Assembly: GCA_900696665.1 (NCBI GenBank)
Contig: CAADGY010000299.1
Span: 1 to 61,168, forward strand
DNA: 61,168 nt
From: an uncultured Acidobacteriota bacterium
GTDB taxonomy: Bacteria; Acidobacteriota; Terriglobia; Bryobacterales; Bryobacteraceae
Reading direction: 5' to 3'
Below, in pieces: positions 43,835 through 53,499 of the stretch (within the stretch, counting starts at the first letter, position 1; each line of letters starts with the position of its first letter). The position numbers were made by a program, and so were the translations under genes. The notes below the pieces were generated by a model. It was not told where the DNA came from. It was given only the letters and a program-made list of their open reading frames with translations, and made no database searches.

Positions 43835-45162
43835 GCACGCAGACAGAGACCGGCCGGACGACGGTCATCAAGGTGGATTGTCTGGCCAGGGTGGAAGGCG
43901 AAGGCGCCCTTTACATCAAGCTCAAGGGTGACCGTATTCAGGACGTCAAGTTCAAAATCCACGAGCCACCCCGTCTGTTTGAAGCCTTTCTGCGCGGGCG
44001 GCACATCCGGGAGGCCCCCGACATCACGGCGCGCATCTGCGGCATCTGCCCAATCGCGTATCAAATGAATGCCGTTCATGCGATCGAAAGGGCACTGAAA
44101 GTATCGCCGGAGCCTGCCATTCGAATGCTGCGGCGGTTGTTTTACTGCGGAGAGTGGATCGAGAGCCACGCGCTGCACGTTTTCCTGTTGCATGCGCCGG
44201 ACTTTCTGGGTTACGACGACGTGATCGCGATGGCGCGCGAACACCGCGAAACGGTCGAAAAAGCATTGCGTCTCAAAAAAATTGGGAATGCGATTGTCGC
44301 AATTATGGGTGGCCGGGAGATCCATCCGGTTTCCGCCGCAGTAGGAGGCTTTCATGCGGTCCCCGGCAAGTCCGAGCTGAACACGCTGCTGCCGGACCTT
44401 GAATGGGCGCTCGAGACTTCGCTCGAAACCGTGAAGCTCGTTTCCGGGCTCCCCTTTCCCGATTTCGATCAGGACTACGAATTTGTGTCTCTTTCGCACC
44501 CCGGCGAGTATCCGCTTAACGAAGGCAGGATTATCTCAAACAAGGGGCTTGATATCGACGTTTCTGAGTACGAAGACCATTTCCTGGAACAGCAGGTCAA
44601 ACACTCCAACGCTTTGCATTCGCTCCTTCGGGAGCGGGGGTCCTACATGGTGGGCCCGCTGGCCCGCCTCAATCTGAATTTCGAAAGGCTCCCGGAGCAG
44701 GCGCGAGCGGTTGCCAGCGAGTGCGGGTTCACTTTGCCGTGCACGAATCCTTTCAAGAGCATCATCGCGCGAGCCATCGAGATGGTTTTCGCCTGCCACG
44801 AAGCCATTCGAATTATCAGCGAATACGAAGTTCCCGAGATCCCTTGCATGGAAACGGCGGTTCACGCCGGAACAGGACAGGCAGCCACCGAGGCGCCTCG
44901 GGGTCTGCTGTATCACCGTTATGTGTTCGACGATGCCGGGCAGATCCTGGCGGCAAAGATCATTCCGCCGACCTCCCAAAATCAGAAGCGTATCGAAGAC
45001 GATCTGTGGCAGTACCTCCCTCAACTGCTCGGAAAGCCCGAAGAAGAGATGACACTCCGGTGCGAGCAGGCTATACGCAACTACGATCCGTGTATCAGTT
45101 GCGCCACGCACTTTCTCCGCTTGCGGATCGACCGCCAGGGAGAGCCATGTCCACGCTCGTGA
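43831..45162 (+). CDS. hydA: Group 3b [NiFe] hydrogenase alpha (large) subunit
   Basis: This is the catalytic subunit that carries the NiFe(CN)2CO centre. The N-terminal ligand motif is [20 protein letters not shown] and the C-terminal motif DPCISCATH, giving the four nickel-iron cysteines. After the final His a 16-residue tail ([16 protein letters not shown]) remains, to be removed by the maturation protease encoded next. The length of 443 residues and the neighbours fit the group 3b, NADP-coupled bidirectional type. The start at 43831 overlaps the small-subunit stop by ATGA. H2 uptake versus evolution direction cannot be read from sequence. Confidence 0.94.
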   Translation: MSTQTETGRTTVIKVDCLARVEGEGALYIKLKGDRIQDVKFKIHEPPRLFEAFLRGRHIREAPDITARICGICPIAYQMNAVHAIERALKVSPEPAIRMLRRLFYCGEWIESHALHVFLLHAPDFLGYDDVIAMAREHRETVEKALRLKKIGNAIVAIMGGREIHPVSAAVGGFHAVPGKSELNTLLPDLEWALETSLETVKLVSGLPFPDFDQDYEFVSLSHPGEYPLNEGRIISNKGLDIDVSEYEDHFLEQQVKHSNALHSLLRERGSYMVGPLARLNLNFERLPEQARAVASECGFTLPCTNPFKSIIARAIEMVFACHEAIRIISEYEVPEIPCMETAVHAGTGQAATEAPRGLLYHRYVFDDAGQILAAKIIPPTSQNQKRIEDDLWQYLPQLLGKPEEEMTLRCEQAIRNYDPCISCATHFLRLRIDRQGEPCPRS

Positions 45163-45602
45163 TAGGCTGCGGCAATTCCGGCAGGAGTGATGACGCCGCC
45201 GGGCTGCTGGTGGTGCGGAAACTACGCGCCATGGGGGTCCATGCGATCGAGCAGGAGTGCGAGGCAGTGTCGCTGCTCGATAAGTGGAACGGGTACACGC
45301 GTGTGATACTGGTGGATGCTGTCGTGACGGGCAAGCAGCCCGGTGAACTGACGGCATGGGATGCTTCGAAGGAGAGGGTGCCCCGCGAGTGCTTCCACTG
45401 TTCCACACACGTCTTTGGTGTCGCCGATGCGATCGAACTCGGCCGCATTCTGGACCGGTTGCCCCCGCAACTTTCGATCTACGGCATCGAGGCGGCGCGG
45501 CTCGATCCAGGACCGGAGGTGACGGTGCCCGTCGCGGATGCTATCGACCGGGTAGCCCGCCAGATTCGAGACGAGGTCATGGCTTGCACGGCCCCTCACT
45601 GA
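45147..45602 (+). CDS. Hydrogenase maturation protease
   Basis: The 151 residues belong to the HycI/HyaD/HoxM-type endopeptidases that remove the C-terminal peptide of the large subunit after nickel insertion. The start is [26 protein letters not shown], with the GNxxRxDD motif, followed by [13 protein letters not shown] and [13 protein letters not shown]. The ATG lies 16 bp inside the large-subunit gene, so translation is coupled. It probably acts only on the adjacent large subunit. Confidence 0.9.
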   Translation: MSTLVIGCGNSGRSDDAAGLLVVRKLRAMGVHAIEQECEAVSLLDKWNGYTRVILVDAVVTGKQPGELTAWDASKERVPRECFHCSTHVFGVADAIELGRILDRLPPQLSIYGIEAARLDPGPEVTVPVADAIDRVARQIRDEVMACTAPH

Positions 45603-45632
45603 TCCACTGTTTCCGTCAAACCAGAGCGCTGA

Positions 45633-47777
45633 GTGATTGAGCGAGTCCGAGTCGTACTGACAGGCGCCGTGCAGGGCGTGGGGTTCCGGCCCTTCATCTA
45701 CAGGCTGGCCGGTCAGTTGCGGCTCGCCGGTTGGGTTCTGAATTCAGCGGCGGGGCTGGTGGTGGAGGTAGAAGGCGCTAGCTCCGATATTGCCCTGTTC
45801 CTGGAGCGTATGGAAGCGGAGCGCCCTTCCGCGGCTTTGGTTTTGACCCGGGAAGTGAGTGCGTTAGCGCCTTCCGGTGAAAGCGGTTTTCGCATTCTTT
45901 CAAGCGACGGTTCTTTTGACCGTACAGCCGGTGTGTTGCCGGATCTCGCAACCTGCCCGGCGTGCCTGGCCGAAATTTCCACACCCGGTGACCGCCGGTA
46001 TGACTACGCCTTCACAAACTGCACGCTCTGCGGCCCGCGCTACACGATCGTACGTGATATCCCGTACGACCGGCCGAACACCACGATGCGCGACTTCGCG
46101 CTGTGTGACGATTGCCGCCGCGAATATCTCGATCCCGTGGACCGGCGTTTTCACGCGCAGCCTGTCGCCTGCCCGCGCTGCGGCCCGCATTTGAACGGAA
46201 CCATCGCTTCGGCGGCCGCGGCGGTCCACGCCGGTGAAATTGTGGCATTGAAGGGCATCGGGGGCTTCCAGTTGCTCGCCGATGCGCGCAACGAAGAAAC
46301 CGTCCGCCGCCTTCGGGCGCGAAAGGGGCGTGAAGAGAAGCCGTTCGCGATGCTGATGCCGGACCTCGAGACCGCCCGCCGGTATTGCCGCATCAGTCCC
46401 GCCGAGGAGCGGCTGCTCCTGTCGGCGGCTTCTCCCATTGTGTTACTCGATCCAATGAGCGCCGGCGACCTTGCGCCGGGAGTATCGGGAAACTCGCCCT
46501 ATCTGGGTGTGATGCTGCCTTACTCGCCGCTCCATCACCTGTTGATGCGGCGGTGTCCCTTCCCCGTCATCGCCACCAGCGGCAATCGCAGCGATGAGCC
46601 CATCGCCATTGATAACGGTGAGGCCCGGGAGCGACTGGCGGGTATCGCCGATTTTTTCCTGATGCACAACCGGCCCGTGGCAAGGCCCTGTGACGATTCG
46701 GTGGTCCGTTTGTCGCACGGCCGCGAGATGGTGCTGCGGCGAGCGCGCGGATACGCGCCGCTGCCGTTGCTTGTCCCGAAACCGCTGCCTCCGGTTTTGG
46801 CGGTGGGTGCCCATTTGAAGAACACCATCGCCATCGCACTCGGCCGCCAGGTGGTGGTGAGCCAGCACATCGGCGATCTTGATACGCTCGAAGCGCGGCA
46901 GTTGTTTGAGTGCACCATCGACGATCTTTGCCGCCTGTACCGGTTCAAGCCGGAAGCGGTGGTATGCGACCTGCATCCGGACTACGCCTCCACTGCGTGG
47001 GCGAAGGCCTCGGGGCTGCCCGTCATCGGCATTCAACACCATCACGCTCATGCGGCGTCGTGTGCCGCCGAGAACGCGCTCGCGGAGCCCTATCTGGCCG
47101 TGTCCTGGGACGGCACCGGCTACGGTCTGGACGGAACAATATGGGGCGGCGAGATCTTCCTGGCCGAACGGGGGCGCTTCGAGAGAATCTCGCATCTGCG
47201 GCCTTTCCGGCTTCCGGGCGGGGAAGCGGCTGTCCGGGAGGGTTGGCGTGGCGCCGCAAGCCTACTGGCGGATATCGGTGTGCGTTTGGGTCCGGATGCC
47301 ATTCACCAATTGCTGTCGCGCGGTCTGAACTCGCCCTGGACCACCAGCGTGGGGCGCCTGTTCGATGCGGTGGCGTCCATCACCGGTGTGGCTCAGGAAA
47401 GCAAGTTCGAAGGACAGGCGGCCATGCTGCTCGAATGGGCTATCCGGGGTCTGGACACCGCTGAAGCATATCCCCTGCCGGATGGTGACTGGCGGGCATT
47501 GGTCGAGGCGGTGTTCGCCGAAGCCCGCGGGGGAATACCGCCGCAGAGCATCTCGGCGAAGTTCCACAATGGCCTCGTACAATGGATACTAGAGACAGCC
47601 GAAAGAGCCTCGGTGCCCCGGATTGCTCTCAGTGGAGGTGTGTTCCAGAACCGGTATCTCACGGAACGGGCCTTCCATGTGCTGGAATCCAGCGGGTTTC
47701 GAGTGTATACGCATCAGCGGGTCCCTGCCAACGATGGCGGCATTGCGCTGGGCCAGGCCGTCCTGGCGGGTAATTGA
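45633..47777 (+). CDS. hypF: Carbamoyltransferase HypF
   Basis: HypF makes the thiocyanate-bound cyanide precursor of the NiFe centre from carbamoyl phosphate. The GTG start is followed by an acylphosphatase domain (VVLTGAVQGVGFRPFIYRLAG). Next come two zinc-finger motifs (CPACLAEIS..CTLCGPRY and CDDCRREYL..CPRCGPHL) and a YrdC-like domain (GEIVALKGIGGFQLLADA). Last is a Kae1/HypF C-terminal domain with metal-binding IGIQHHHAHAASC and SGGVFQNRYL. The 714-residue length is near normal. It precedes hypC with a 1-bp gap. Confidence 0.95.
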   Translation: MIERVRVVLTGAVQGVGFRPFIYRLAGQLRLAGWVLNSAAGLVVEVEGASSDIALFLERMEAERPSAALVLTREVSALAPSGESGFRILSSDGSFDRTAGVLPDLATCPACLAEISTPGDRRYDYAFTNCTLCGPRYTIVRDIPYDRPNTTMRDFALCDDCRREYLDPVDRRFHAQPVACPRCGPHLNGTIASAAAAVHAGEIVALKGIGGFQLLADARNEETVRRLRARKGREEKPFAMLMPDLETARRYCRISPAEERLLLSAASPIVLLDPMSAGDLAPGVSGNSPYLGVMLPYSPLHHLLMRRCPFPVIATSGNRSDEPIAIDNGEARERLAGIADFFLMHNRPVARPCDDSVVRLSHGREMVLRRARGYAPLPLLVPKPLPPVLAVGAHLKNTIAIALGRQVVVSQHIGDLDTLEARQLFECTIDDLCRLYRFKPEAVVCDLHPDYASTAWAKASGLPVIGIQHHHAHAASCAAENALAEPYLAVSWDGTGYGLDGTIWGGEIFLAERGRFERISHLRPFRLPGGEAAVREGWRGAASLLADIGVRLGPDAIHQLLSRGLNSPWTTSVGRLFDAVASITGVAQESKFEGQAAMLLEWAIRGLDTAEAYPLPDGDWRALVEAVFAEARGGIPPQSISAKFHNGLVQWILETAERASVPRIALSGGVFQNRYLTERAFHVLESSGFRVYTHQRVPANDGGIALGQAVLAGN

Positions 47778-47778
47778 T

Positions 47779-48036
47779 ATGTGTCTTGCCGTTCCCGGAA
47801 AAATTGTCGGTATTGAGCGGGAGATCGATCCCACGCTGCGCAACGCAAAAGTCGATTTCGGCGGCATTCGCAAAGAGGTGAGTCTTGCGTTCACGCCGGA
47901 GGCACAGGTGGGCGATTACGTCCTGGTTCATGTCGGGTTCGCTCTGAGCGTGGTGGACGAGCAGGAAGCGGCGCGGATCTTCGAGATGCTGAAACAGATG
48001 GATGAGCTTGCCGAGTTGGAGCCGGATCAGCCGTGA
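47779..48036 (+). CDS. hypC: Hydrogenase assembly chaperone HypC
   Basis: The start is [15 protein letters not shown], with the obligatory Cys2 that binds iron in the HypC/HypD complex. The 85 residues have the beta-barrel core ([38 protein letters not shown]). HypC shuttles the Fe(CN)2CO unit and chaperones the large-subunit precursor. The stop overlaps the hypD start by GTGA. The longer open frame starting at 47623 overlaps hypF and is not used. Confidence 0.96.
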   Translation: MCLAVPGKIVGIEREIDPTLRNAKVDFGGIRKEVSLAFTPEAQVGDYVLVHVGFALSVVDEQEAARIFEMLKQMDELAELEPDQP

Positions 48037-49166
48037 AGTTTATCGATGAGTATCGGGACGCGGCCGCGGTCCGGCGAATTGCGCGCAACATTCGCGGTCT
48101 GGTGACGAAGCCGTGGACGCTGATGGAGGTCTGCGGCGGGCAGACTCACACGATATTGAAGAGCGGCCTTCAAGATCTGCTCCCGCCGGAAATCACCCTC
48201 GTGCACGGACCGGGGTGTCCGGTTTGCGTGACGCCGGTCGAGCTGATCGACCAGGCTGTCGAAATTGCCTCGCGTCCGGAGGTGACATTCTGTTCTTTTG
48301 GCGACATGCTGCGCGTACCCGGTTCCTCGAAGAGCCTGTTCGATGCGAAGGCCGCCGGCGGGGACGTACGGATTGTCTATTCGCCGCTCGACGCTTTGAA
48401 ACTGGCTCGCGCGGATACTTCCCGCGAAGTCGTGTTTTTTGCCGTAGGGTTTGAGACGACTGCGCCTGCAAACGCTATGGCCGCCTGGCAGGCGGCGCGC
48501 GAAGGGCTGAAGAATTTTTCCATGTTGATGGCGCACGTTTTGGTTCCGCCAGCGATGGAAGCGATTCTGACTTCCGCGGATTGCCGTGTGCAAGCGTTTC
48601 TGGCGCCGGGACACGTTTGCGCGGTGGTGGGATTCAAGGAATACGAAGACATTGCCGAACGCTTCCGGGTTCCGATCGTGGTCACGGGATTCGAGCCGCT
48701 GGACCTGTTGGATGGGGTTCGCATGGCGGTTGCACAGCTCGAATCAGGCCGCGCGGTGGTCGAGAACCAGTACAGCCGTGCGGTGCGCCGCGATGGAAAT
48801 CGAGCGGCCGTGGAACGTGTCGCCGAAGTGTTCGAAGTGAACCACCGGAAGTGGCGCGGCATCGGCGAAATCCCTTGGAGCGGCCTGAAGCTGCGAGACC
48901 GGTACACCGCCTTCGATGCGGGGCTGAAGTTCGGTCTTTCCGGCGCTGTGGTAGAAGAACCTTCCGAATGTATCAGCGGGATTGTGCTGCAAGGCCTCCG
49001 GAAACCCTACGAGTGCCCGGCTTTTGGAACGCAGTGCACGCCCGAGACTCCGCTGGGCGCGCCCATGGTCTCCTCTGAGGGAGCCTGCGCCGCTTATTAT
49101 CTCTATGGCCGACACCGTGAAGAAAGACTTCAACCTGAGTTGCCCGGCGCCACGCCTCACAAATGA
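48033..49166 (+). CDS. hypD: Hydrogenase formation protein HypD
   Basis: HypD builds the Fe(CN)2CO unit together with HypC and HypE. The GTG start is followed by [31 protein letters not shown] and [12 protein letters not shown], then [30 protein letters not shown] and [15 protein letters not shown]. The C-terminal [4Fe-4S] ligands are in [15 protein letters not shown] and EGACAAYY. Its last 62 bases overlap the hypE start. The 377-residue length is typical. Confidence 0.97.
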   Translation: MKFIDEYRDAAAVRRIARNIRGLVTKPWTLMEVCGGQTHTILKSGLQDLLPPEITLVHGPGCPVCVTPVELIDQAVEIASRPEVTFCSFGDMLRVPGSSKSLFDAKAAGGDVRIVYSPLDALKLARADTSREVVFFAVGFETTAPANAMAAWQAAREGLKNFSMLMAHVLVPPAMEAILTSADCRVQAFLAPGHVCAVVGFKEYEDIAERFRVPIVVTGFEPLDLLDGVRMAVAQLESGRAVVENQYSRAVRRDGNRAAVERVAEVFEVNHRKWRGIGEIPWSGLKLRDRYTAFDAGLKFGLSGAVVEEPSECISGIVLQGLRKPYECPAFGTQCTPETPLGAPMVSSEGACAAYYLYGRHREERLQPELPGATPHK

Positions 49167-50151
49167 CAGCATTGTGCTGGCGCACGGCGGCGGGGGGAAG
49201 CTGACGCAGCAGCTTATCGAACGCGTTTTCCTGCCCGCATTCGCCGACCCGGCGTTGGAGGCACGGCACGATGGCGCATCGCTGGAGGTGGCCGGGTTGA
49301 AGCTCGCCTTCACGACCGATTCTTACGTCGTCCGGCCGCTGATCTTTCCCGGAGGCAACATCGGCGACCTGGCGGTAAATGGCACCGTGAACGACCTTGC
49401 CATGTGCGGCGCGCGGCCACTCTGTCTGAGCGCAGGGTTCATTCTGGAAGAAGGTCTCAGCATGGAAGTGCTCGAGACGGTTGTCGCATCCATGGCGAAG
49501 GCGGCGGAAGCGGCCTGCGTCCGGCTGGTGACCGGCGATACGAAAGTGGTCGATAAAGGTAAAGCCGATGGCATTTTCATCAATACCGCCGGCATCGGAG
49601 CCATCCAGACGCCGCTGCCTGTCGGACCAGCCTGGGTTCAACCGGGCGACGCGATCCTTCTCAACGGCGACATCGCGGCGCATGGGACCGCCATTCTGTC
49701 CGTTCGCGAAGGTCTGGAATTCGAATCGCCTATTCTTAGCGACACAGCACCACTGTGGAGTGCGGTTGAGAAACTGATCGACGCTGGTATCGAGATCCAT
49801 TGCCTCCGCGATCTCACCCGCGGCGGATTGTCGTCGGCTGTGAACGAAATTGCGCAAGCGCGCGGCGTGGGCATCCGGTTGGACGAAGCCGCGATTCCCA
49901 TCACTGAGCCCGTGCGCGGCGCCTGCGAAATACTTGGGCTCGACCCGCTCTATGTTGCTAACGAAGGACGCTTCATCGCCATTGTGCCGGCGGCGCAGGC
50001 GGAGAGCGCCTCGACGCTGATGGGTCCGGATGCGGTGCAGATCGGCAGCGTGGTGAACGATCACCCGCGAACGGTTGTGATGCGGAGCAAAATCGGCGGA
50101 AACCGCGTGGTGGATATGCTCAGTGGGGAGCAGCTTCCTCGAATCTGTTGA
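49105..50151 (+). CDS. hypE: Hydrogenase expression/formation protein HypE
   Basis: HypE dehydrates the thiocarbamoyl group delivered by HypF to cyanide. It starts at ATG 49105 inside the end of hypD. Conserved segments are [63 protein letters not shown] and [15 protein letters not shown]. The protein ends with PRIC, the conserved C-terminal cysteine motif that carries the thiocarboxamide. It is a PurM/AIRS-fold ATPase. It is the last gene of the operon and directly abuts convergent clpS. Confidence 0.97.
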   Translation: MADTVKKDFNLSCPAPRLTNDSIVLAHGGGGKLTQQLIERVFLPAFADPALEARHDGASLEVAGLKLAFTTDSYVVRPLIFPGGNIGDLAVNGTVNDLAMCGARPLCLSAGFILEEGLSMEVLETVVASMAKAAEAACVRLVTGDTKVVDKGKADGIFINTAGIGAIQTPLPVGPAWVQPGDAILLNGDIAAHGTAILSVREGLEFESPILSDTAPLWSAVEKLIDAGIEIHCLRDLTRGGLSSAVNEIAQARGVGIRLDEAAIPITEPVRGACEILGLDPLYVANEGRFIAIVPAAQAESASTLMGPDAVQIGSVVNDHPRTVVMRSKIGGNRVVDMLSGEQLPRIC

Positions 50152-50493
50152 TCAGTTGCAGCCGCCGCCCGCCGGACCGGCCGGTTCCAACACCGCGCTC
50201 ATGGAGCCTTTCGAGATTGCCATCCGCCAGTCGCGGCCGAAGGCATGGATCTGGTCGCGCGCGAATTCCGCCTCGGTCCGCTCGCAGGTAATCACGACCG
50301 TCCGTCCGGTGGTGTCCACTTCGACCGCGTGACGGAACGCATCCGCCGCCGAGCAAAAGAAAAGCGTCTGTAGCATTTCGATGACGTAGTCATATGTGTG
50401 CTCGTCGTCATCGAGAAGCACGACGTTGTATAGCGGCTCGAGCTTTTCTCTTTCCTTGGTATGTTTTTCCGGCAGAATCGTCGGGGCTGGCAT
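50152..50493 (-). CDS. clpS: ATP-dependent Clp protease adaptor ClpS
   Basis: The 113-residue protein has the ClpS core: EPLYNVVLLDDDEHTYDYVIEML, then AFRHAVEVDTTGRTVVITCERTEAEFARDQI. These residues form the N-end-rule binding pocket and the ClpA contact. Residues 1-25 are a flexible N-terminal extension typical of ClpS. A tail rich in glycine with a late cysteine (GPAGGGCN) follows. It acts in the cytoplasm and delivers substrates with destabilising N-termini to ClpAP. No clpA is seen nearby. Confidence 0.93.
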   Translation of the reverse strand: MPAPTILPEKHTKEREKLEPLYNVVLLDDDEHTYDYVIEMLQTLFFCSAADAFRHAVEVDTTGRTVVITCERTEAEFARDQIHAFGRDWRMAISKGSMSAVLEPAGPAGGGCN

Positions 50494-50798
50494 CGTGACT
50501 TGCTTCTACCCAGTGTATTGAAAAAAGTAGCTCGTGTGGTGGCCCGCCGCATAAGGCAAGCCCCGCGGCTCGGGGTGGCCATGAGCCAGGAAAGAATCTG
50601 TAGTAGAAGAACGGACAAACAACATACAACGGCGAAATGCAGGACAGATCTTTTAGCACAACCCGCCCAAACCGTATGCATTAATAGGCGCAAACTTGGT
50701 CTTGACCGCAACTCAGACTCGGAACGCCCGTTCGTGCCAACGTTATTCGGTGACTACGGCACGATGACGCTATCAGAACACAATGGGAAGCTCCCTCG
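50494..50798. other. Intergenic region after clpS start
   Basis: This 305-bp gap shows no gene, repeat or clear promoter. A short GC-rich inverted repeat (CCCCG-CGGCT-CGGGG, about 50562-50576) is present but lacks a U-tract. Confidence 0.4.
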
Positions 50799-51122
50799 TT
50801 GAACTGCCAGACGATCAAGCTCATGGAGGAAATCATCGCCAGCGGCGAGGTGGTTAAGCGGTTCGAGCGGTCGCTCCTTGAAATTCAGCTCGGCGAGCCC
50901 TCCGCGGATCTCTTTGCGATTCCGGCGGAGTATGTTGAGAAATCGCCGATGCAGAAGCAGATTATGCGGGCACAGGTTGCGGGCAGGCCCATGGATGCGA
51001 GATGGATGCGGAGGATTGAACGCGAAGACGCACGATACTATGCTCTGCTCGAGAAAGCACACGCTGCGGGCAAACTGCCCGCCGGCCTGCAGCACATCCT
51101 TTTCGAGAGGCGACCTCGGTGA
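50799..51122 (+). CDS. Small uncharacterised protein
   Basis: The 107 residues are mainly helical and charged. They include LMEEIIASGEVVKRFERSLLEIQLGEP and MQKQIMRAQVAGRPMDARWMRRIEREDARYYALLEKAHAAGKLP. No family was recognised. The start is a TTG at 50799 or an ATG at 50823 (MEEIIASGEV). Codon use resembles neighbouring genes, so it is probably real. Confidence 0.55.
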   Translation: MNCQTIKLMEEIIASGEVVKRFERSLLEIQLGEPSADLFAIPAEYVEKSPMQKQIMRAQVAGRPMDARWMRRIEREDARYYALLEKAHAAGKLPAGLQHILFERRPR

Positions 51123-51200
51123 TGTCCGGGCGTTGCCGCCTTCACATTAAGATCTGATCATGCTTACGCTGGCCAGCACTACGGGATCTATAATAAAAAT

Positions 51201-51491
51201 GTGGCCAGAGGTTGGGAAAGCAAGTCAGTCGAATCGCAAATCGAGTCGGCTGAAAGCAGCAGGGCCTCCCTAGCAAACGAAAAGCTCAACTCAGAACGAT
51301 CTGAACTTCTCCGAAAAAAAGAGACCCTGCTACTTTCACGCACTCGGGTGCTGAACGATATGCACTCGTGCACGCACGAGCGCTACCGGGTGATTCTTGA
51401 GAACGCGTTGGCACATCTGGAAAAACAGCTCGCGGAAATCGAGAAAGACCAGGTAGCCACCGCGCCAAGAACCGCTACAGCCGTAGGGTAA
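51201..51491 (+). CDS. Small coiled-coil protein
   Basis: From a GTG at 51201 the sequence begins MARGWESKSVESQIESAES, a start I associate with small acidobacterial proteins of unknown function. Long charged helices follow: SLANEKLNSERSELLRKKETLLLSRTRVLNDM and YRVILENALAHLEKQLAEIEKDQ. It is probably a dimeric coiled coil. The ribosome-binding site is weak. The overlapping ATG at 51199 in another frame soon hits a stop. Confidence 0.55.
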   Translation: MARGWESKSVESQIESAESSRASLANEKLNSERSELLRKKETLLLSRTRVLNDMHSCTHERYRVILENALAHLEKQLAEIEKDQVATAPRTATAVG

Positions 51492-51574
51492 GCCTTTCCG
51501 GCGTTTCTGCGGCCTGAATCCGGCAGTGTGTGTCGTCAGGAAGGGCGGCGGCATACACCGAAGCTAAAGTGTAG

Positions 51575-52651
51575 TTGTTAGCATTGAATTTGCACAGCGA
51601 TTCGGCACCGGAGAAAATCCTCGTCCGGGCGGCCAACTGGGTGGGCGATGCCGTTATGTCGCTCCCCGCAGTTCGCGCCGTTCGGGAGCGATACCCCGCA
51701 TCGTACATTGCTGTACTGGCGAAGCCGTGGGTGGCGGATCTCTACACCCGCGAATCGTCCATCGATGCACTGATCCCTTATCCCGCTGCACGCGGTGTGA
51801 AGGATGTGGCGGGGAAATTGAGAGTGGCGCGCAGAATCGCTCGTGAGCAGTTCGACTGCGCCATCCTGCTTCCGAATGCCTTCGAAGCCGCTCTGGTCGC
51901 CTGGCTGGCCCGCATCCCGCGCCGCATCGGATATAGCCGGGATGCGCGAGGGTTTCTGCTGACGGATGCGGTGGCTGTTCCGAAGCAGGATGAAATCCCT
52001 CCGCACCAGCGTTATTATTACCTGGAGTTGTTGCGGCGCGCCGGCGTTCTTGTTTCGCTCCCGGCTGTGCCGTCGATTGAGCTCGAAGGCGCGGCACAGG
52101 CACGCAAGGCAGGTGCGTCGCGGTTTGGGGAATTCGAGATGCCCGAGCGCGTGATTGGCGTCAGTCCCGGAGCCGCTTATGGCTCGGCAAAGCGCTGGCT
52201 GCCCGAACGGTTCGCCGAAGCAGCCGCGCGCCTCGCCACTGGGGCACGCGCGGGCGTGGCGGTTTTTGGCTCCCCCGGCGAACGCGCGCTGTGTGAAACC
52301 GTAGCCGCCGCGGTTCGTAGCCATGGAGTCCAAGCGTTGAACCTGGCGGGTAAGACAAGTCTTGGCCAATTCATCGAGCTTGCCGCAGCCTGCAGGCTGT
52401 ATCTGACAAACGACTCCGGAGCCATGCATATTGCCTCCGCGCTGGGCGTTCCCACCGTGGCCATATTCGGCCCGACCGACTTTATTGCAACGGGTCCCAC
52501 GGGTCCGGCAACCGTCGTGGTTCGGGAGAGCGTATCCTGCAGTCCCTGCCTGCTGCGGGAGTGTCCGATCGACCATCGATGCATGACTCAGGTCACGGTG
52601 GATCGCGTCGTGCGCGCCGCTCTGGAACTGGATGCCCATGTGTTCAAATAG
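51575..52651 (+). CDS. waaF: ADP-heptose:LPS heptosyltransferase II
   Basis: This GT9 glycosyltransferase adds heptose II to the LPS inner core. Its features are ILVRAANWVGDAVMSLPAVRAVRERYP at the N-terminus, GVSPGAAYGSAKRWLPERFAE, and the donor-binding segment LTNDSGAMHIASALGVPTVAIFGPTDF. A C-terminal CSPCLLRECPIDHRCM follows, as in other WaaF proteins. It is cytoplasmic and membrane-associated. It leads an LPS-core block with two HldE-like genes and waaC, all on the plus strand. Confidence 0.92.
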   Translation: MLALNLHSDSAPEKILVRAANWVGDAVMSLPAVRAVRERYPASYIAVLAKPWVADLYTRESSIDALIPYPAARGVKDVAGKLRVARRIAREQFDCAILLPNAFEAALVAWLARIPRRIGYSRDARGFLLTDAVAVPKQDEIPPHQRYYYLELLRRAGVLVSLPAVPSIELEGAAQARKAGASRFGEFEMPERVIGVSPGAAYGSAKRWLPERFAEAAARLATGARAGVAVFGSPGERALCETVAAAVRSHGVQALNLAGKTSLGQFIELAAACRLYLTNDSGAMHIASALGVPTVAIFGPTDFIATGPTGPATVVVRESVSCSPCLLRECPIDHRCMTQVTVDRVVRAALELDAHVFK

Positions 52652-52657
52652 GTAACA

Positions 52658-53188
52658 GTGCGCGACTTCTCTCAAACTCGCGTGACCGTTATCGGTGACT
52701 TTCGAACGGATGATTCAGAAATTCAAACTCTAATTGCGCTCGGCGGTAGAGTGTCACCGGTGGGCCTTGCTACCGCGGCCCAGAAAAGCGAGTGGAAGCA
52801 GTTGGGCTTGGAAGTGAGCGGCATTGTGCGGTCACGTAAGGCGGTCGCCGAAGCGGCTGTTGCGGGCATCGCCGGAGCGGACGCGGTGTTGTTTGCAGGC
52901 TGGGATTGGGATGAGGTCTACCAGGCTGTGATTGATGCCGAGATCGAATCGGCATTATCGGACGGACGATTTACGATTCCCATCGTTTCTCCGGCCAATG
53001 AGCGGTACGCCACGCTGGTCTTCCCGGATCAGAGGGCTGCGTTTACCCTCGCGCGCGGCGCGGGTGCATCTTTTGAGGAGGCAGAGAAGTTTTCGCGGCG
53101 AGAGCGTGGACACCAGAAACAAAATATTACCCGTCGAGCAGGCGATCGCAATGTGCGCAAAACTGCGGCAGGAAGGCGAACGCGTTGA
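52658..53188 (+). CDS. Shortened HldE kinase-like protein
   Basis: The GTG start lies 6 bp after waaF. The fragment begins TRVTVIGDFRTDDSEIQTLIALGG, which resembles the N-terminus of ribokinase-type heptose-7-phosphate kinases. VSPVGLATAAQKSEWKQLG and VLFAGWDWDEVYQ can be matched loosely to later HldE regions. The GAGD catalytic motif and much of the fold are missing in only 176 residues. The gene overlaps the next by 83 bp. It looks like a degenerate or reduced kinase domain, but the assignment rests on weak similarity and context. Confidence 0.5.
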   Translation: MRDFSQTRVTVIGDFRTDDSEIQTLIALGGRVSPVGLATAAQKSEWKQLGLEVSGIVRSRKAVAEAAVAGIAGADAVLFAGWDWDEVYQAVIDAEIESALSDGRFTIPIVSPANERYATLVFPDQRAAFTLARGAGASFEEAEKFSRRERGHQKQNITRRAGDRNVRKTAAGRRTR

Positions 53189-53498
53189 AGCGGTTGTTGG
53201 CTCGTTCGATCCGCTGGTGGCGGAGCAGGCGCGCCATTTACACCAGCTTGCCGCTTCCGGTGCGCGCCTGTTCGCGGTGATCTCCCATCCCGCGCGGCCG
53301 CTATTGTCTGCGAACGCGCGCGCCGAACTGGTGGCGGCTTTAAAGGATGTTGACTTTGTTGTGTTGGGAGAGGGAGACCGTCCGGAGAAATTTCTGGAGT
53401 GCCTGCCGGAAGGCTGCATTCACAACCGGGAGCATTCCGATGCTCAACTGACTGAGCAGTTCATCCGCCACGTACAAGCGCGGCAGAGGACAAGCTGA
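53106..53498 (+). CDS. Degenerate HldE cytidylyltransferase-like protein
   Basis: From a GTG at 53106 this 130-residue protein begins with a nucleotidyltransferase-like strand, VEAVVGSFDPL. In active enzymes the HxGH motif follows, but here the text reads VAEQARHLHQLA, so the nucleotide-binding histidines are lost. Later residues LLSANARAELVAALKDVDFVVLGEG match the second half of that fold. It was probably the adenylyltransferase half of HldE. It may have kept a structural or regulatory role. It lies 1 bp before waaC. Confidence 0.55.
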   Translation: MDTRNKILPVEQAIAMCAKLRQEGERVEAVVGSFDPLVAEQARHLHQLAASGARLFAVISHPARPLLSANARAELVAALKDVDFVVLGEGDRPEKFLECLPEGCIHNREHSDAQLTEQFIRHVQARQRTS

Positions 53499-53499
53499 C

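Noticed and set aside
48973-50064. 363-residue antisense open frame over hypD and hypE
   Set aside because: It is opposite conserved hyp genes and rich in residues typical of reverse-frame shadows.
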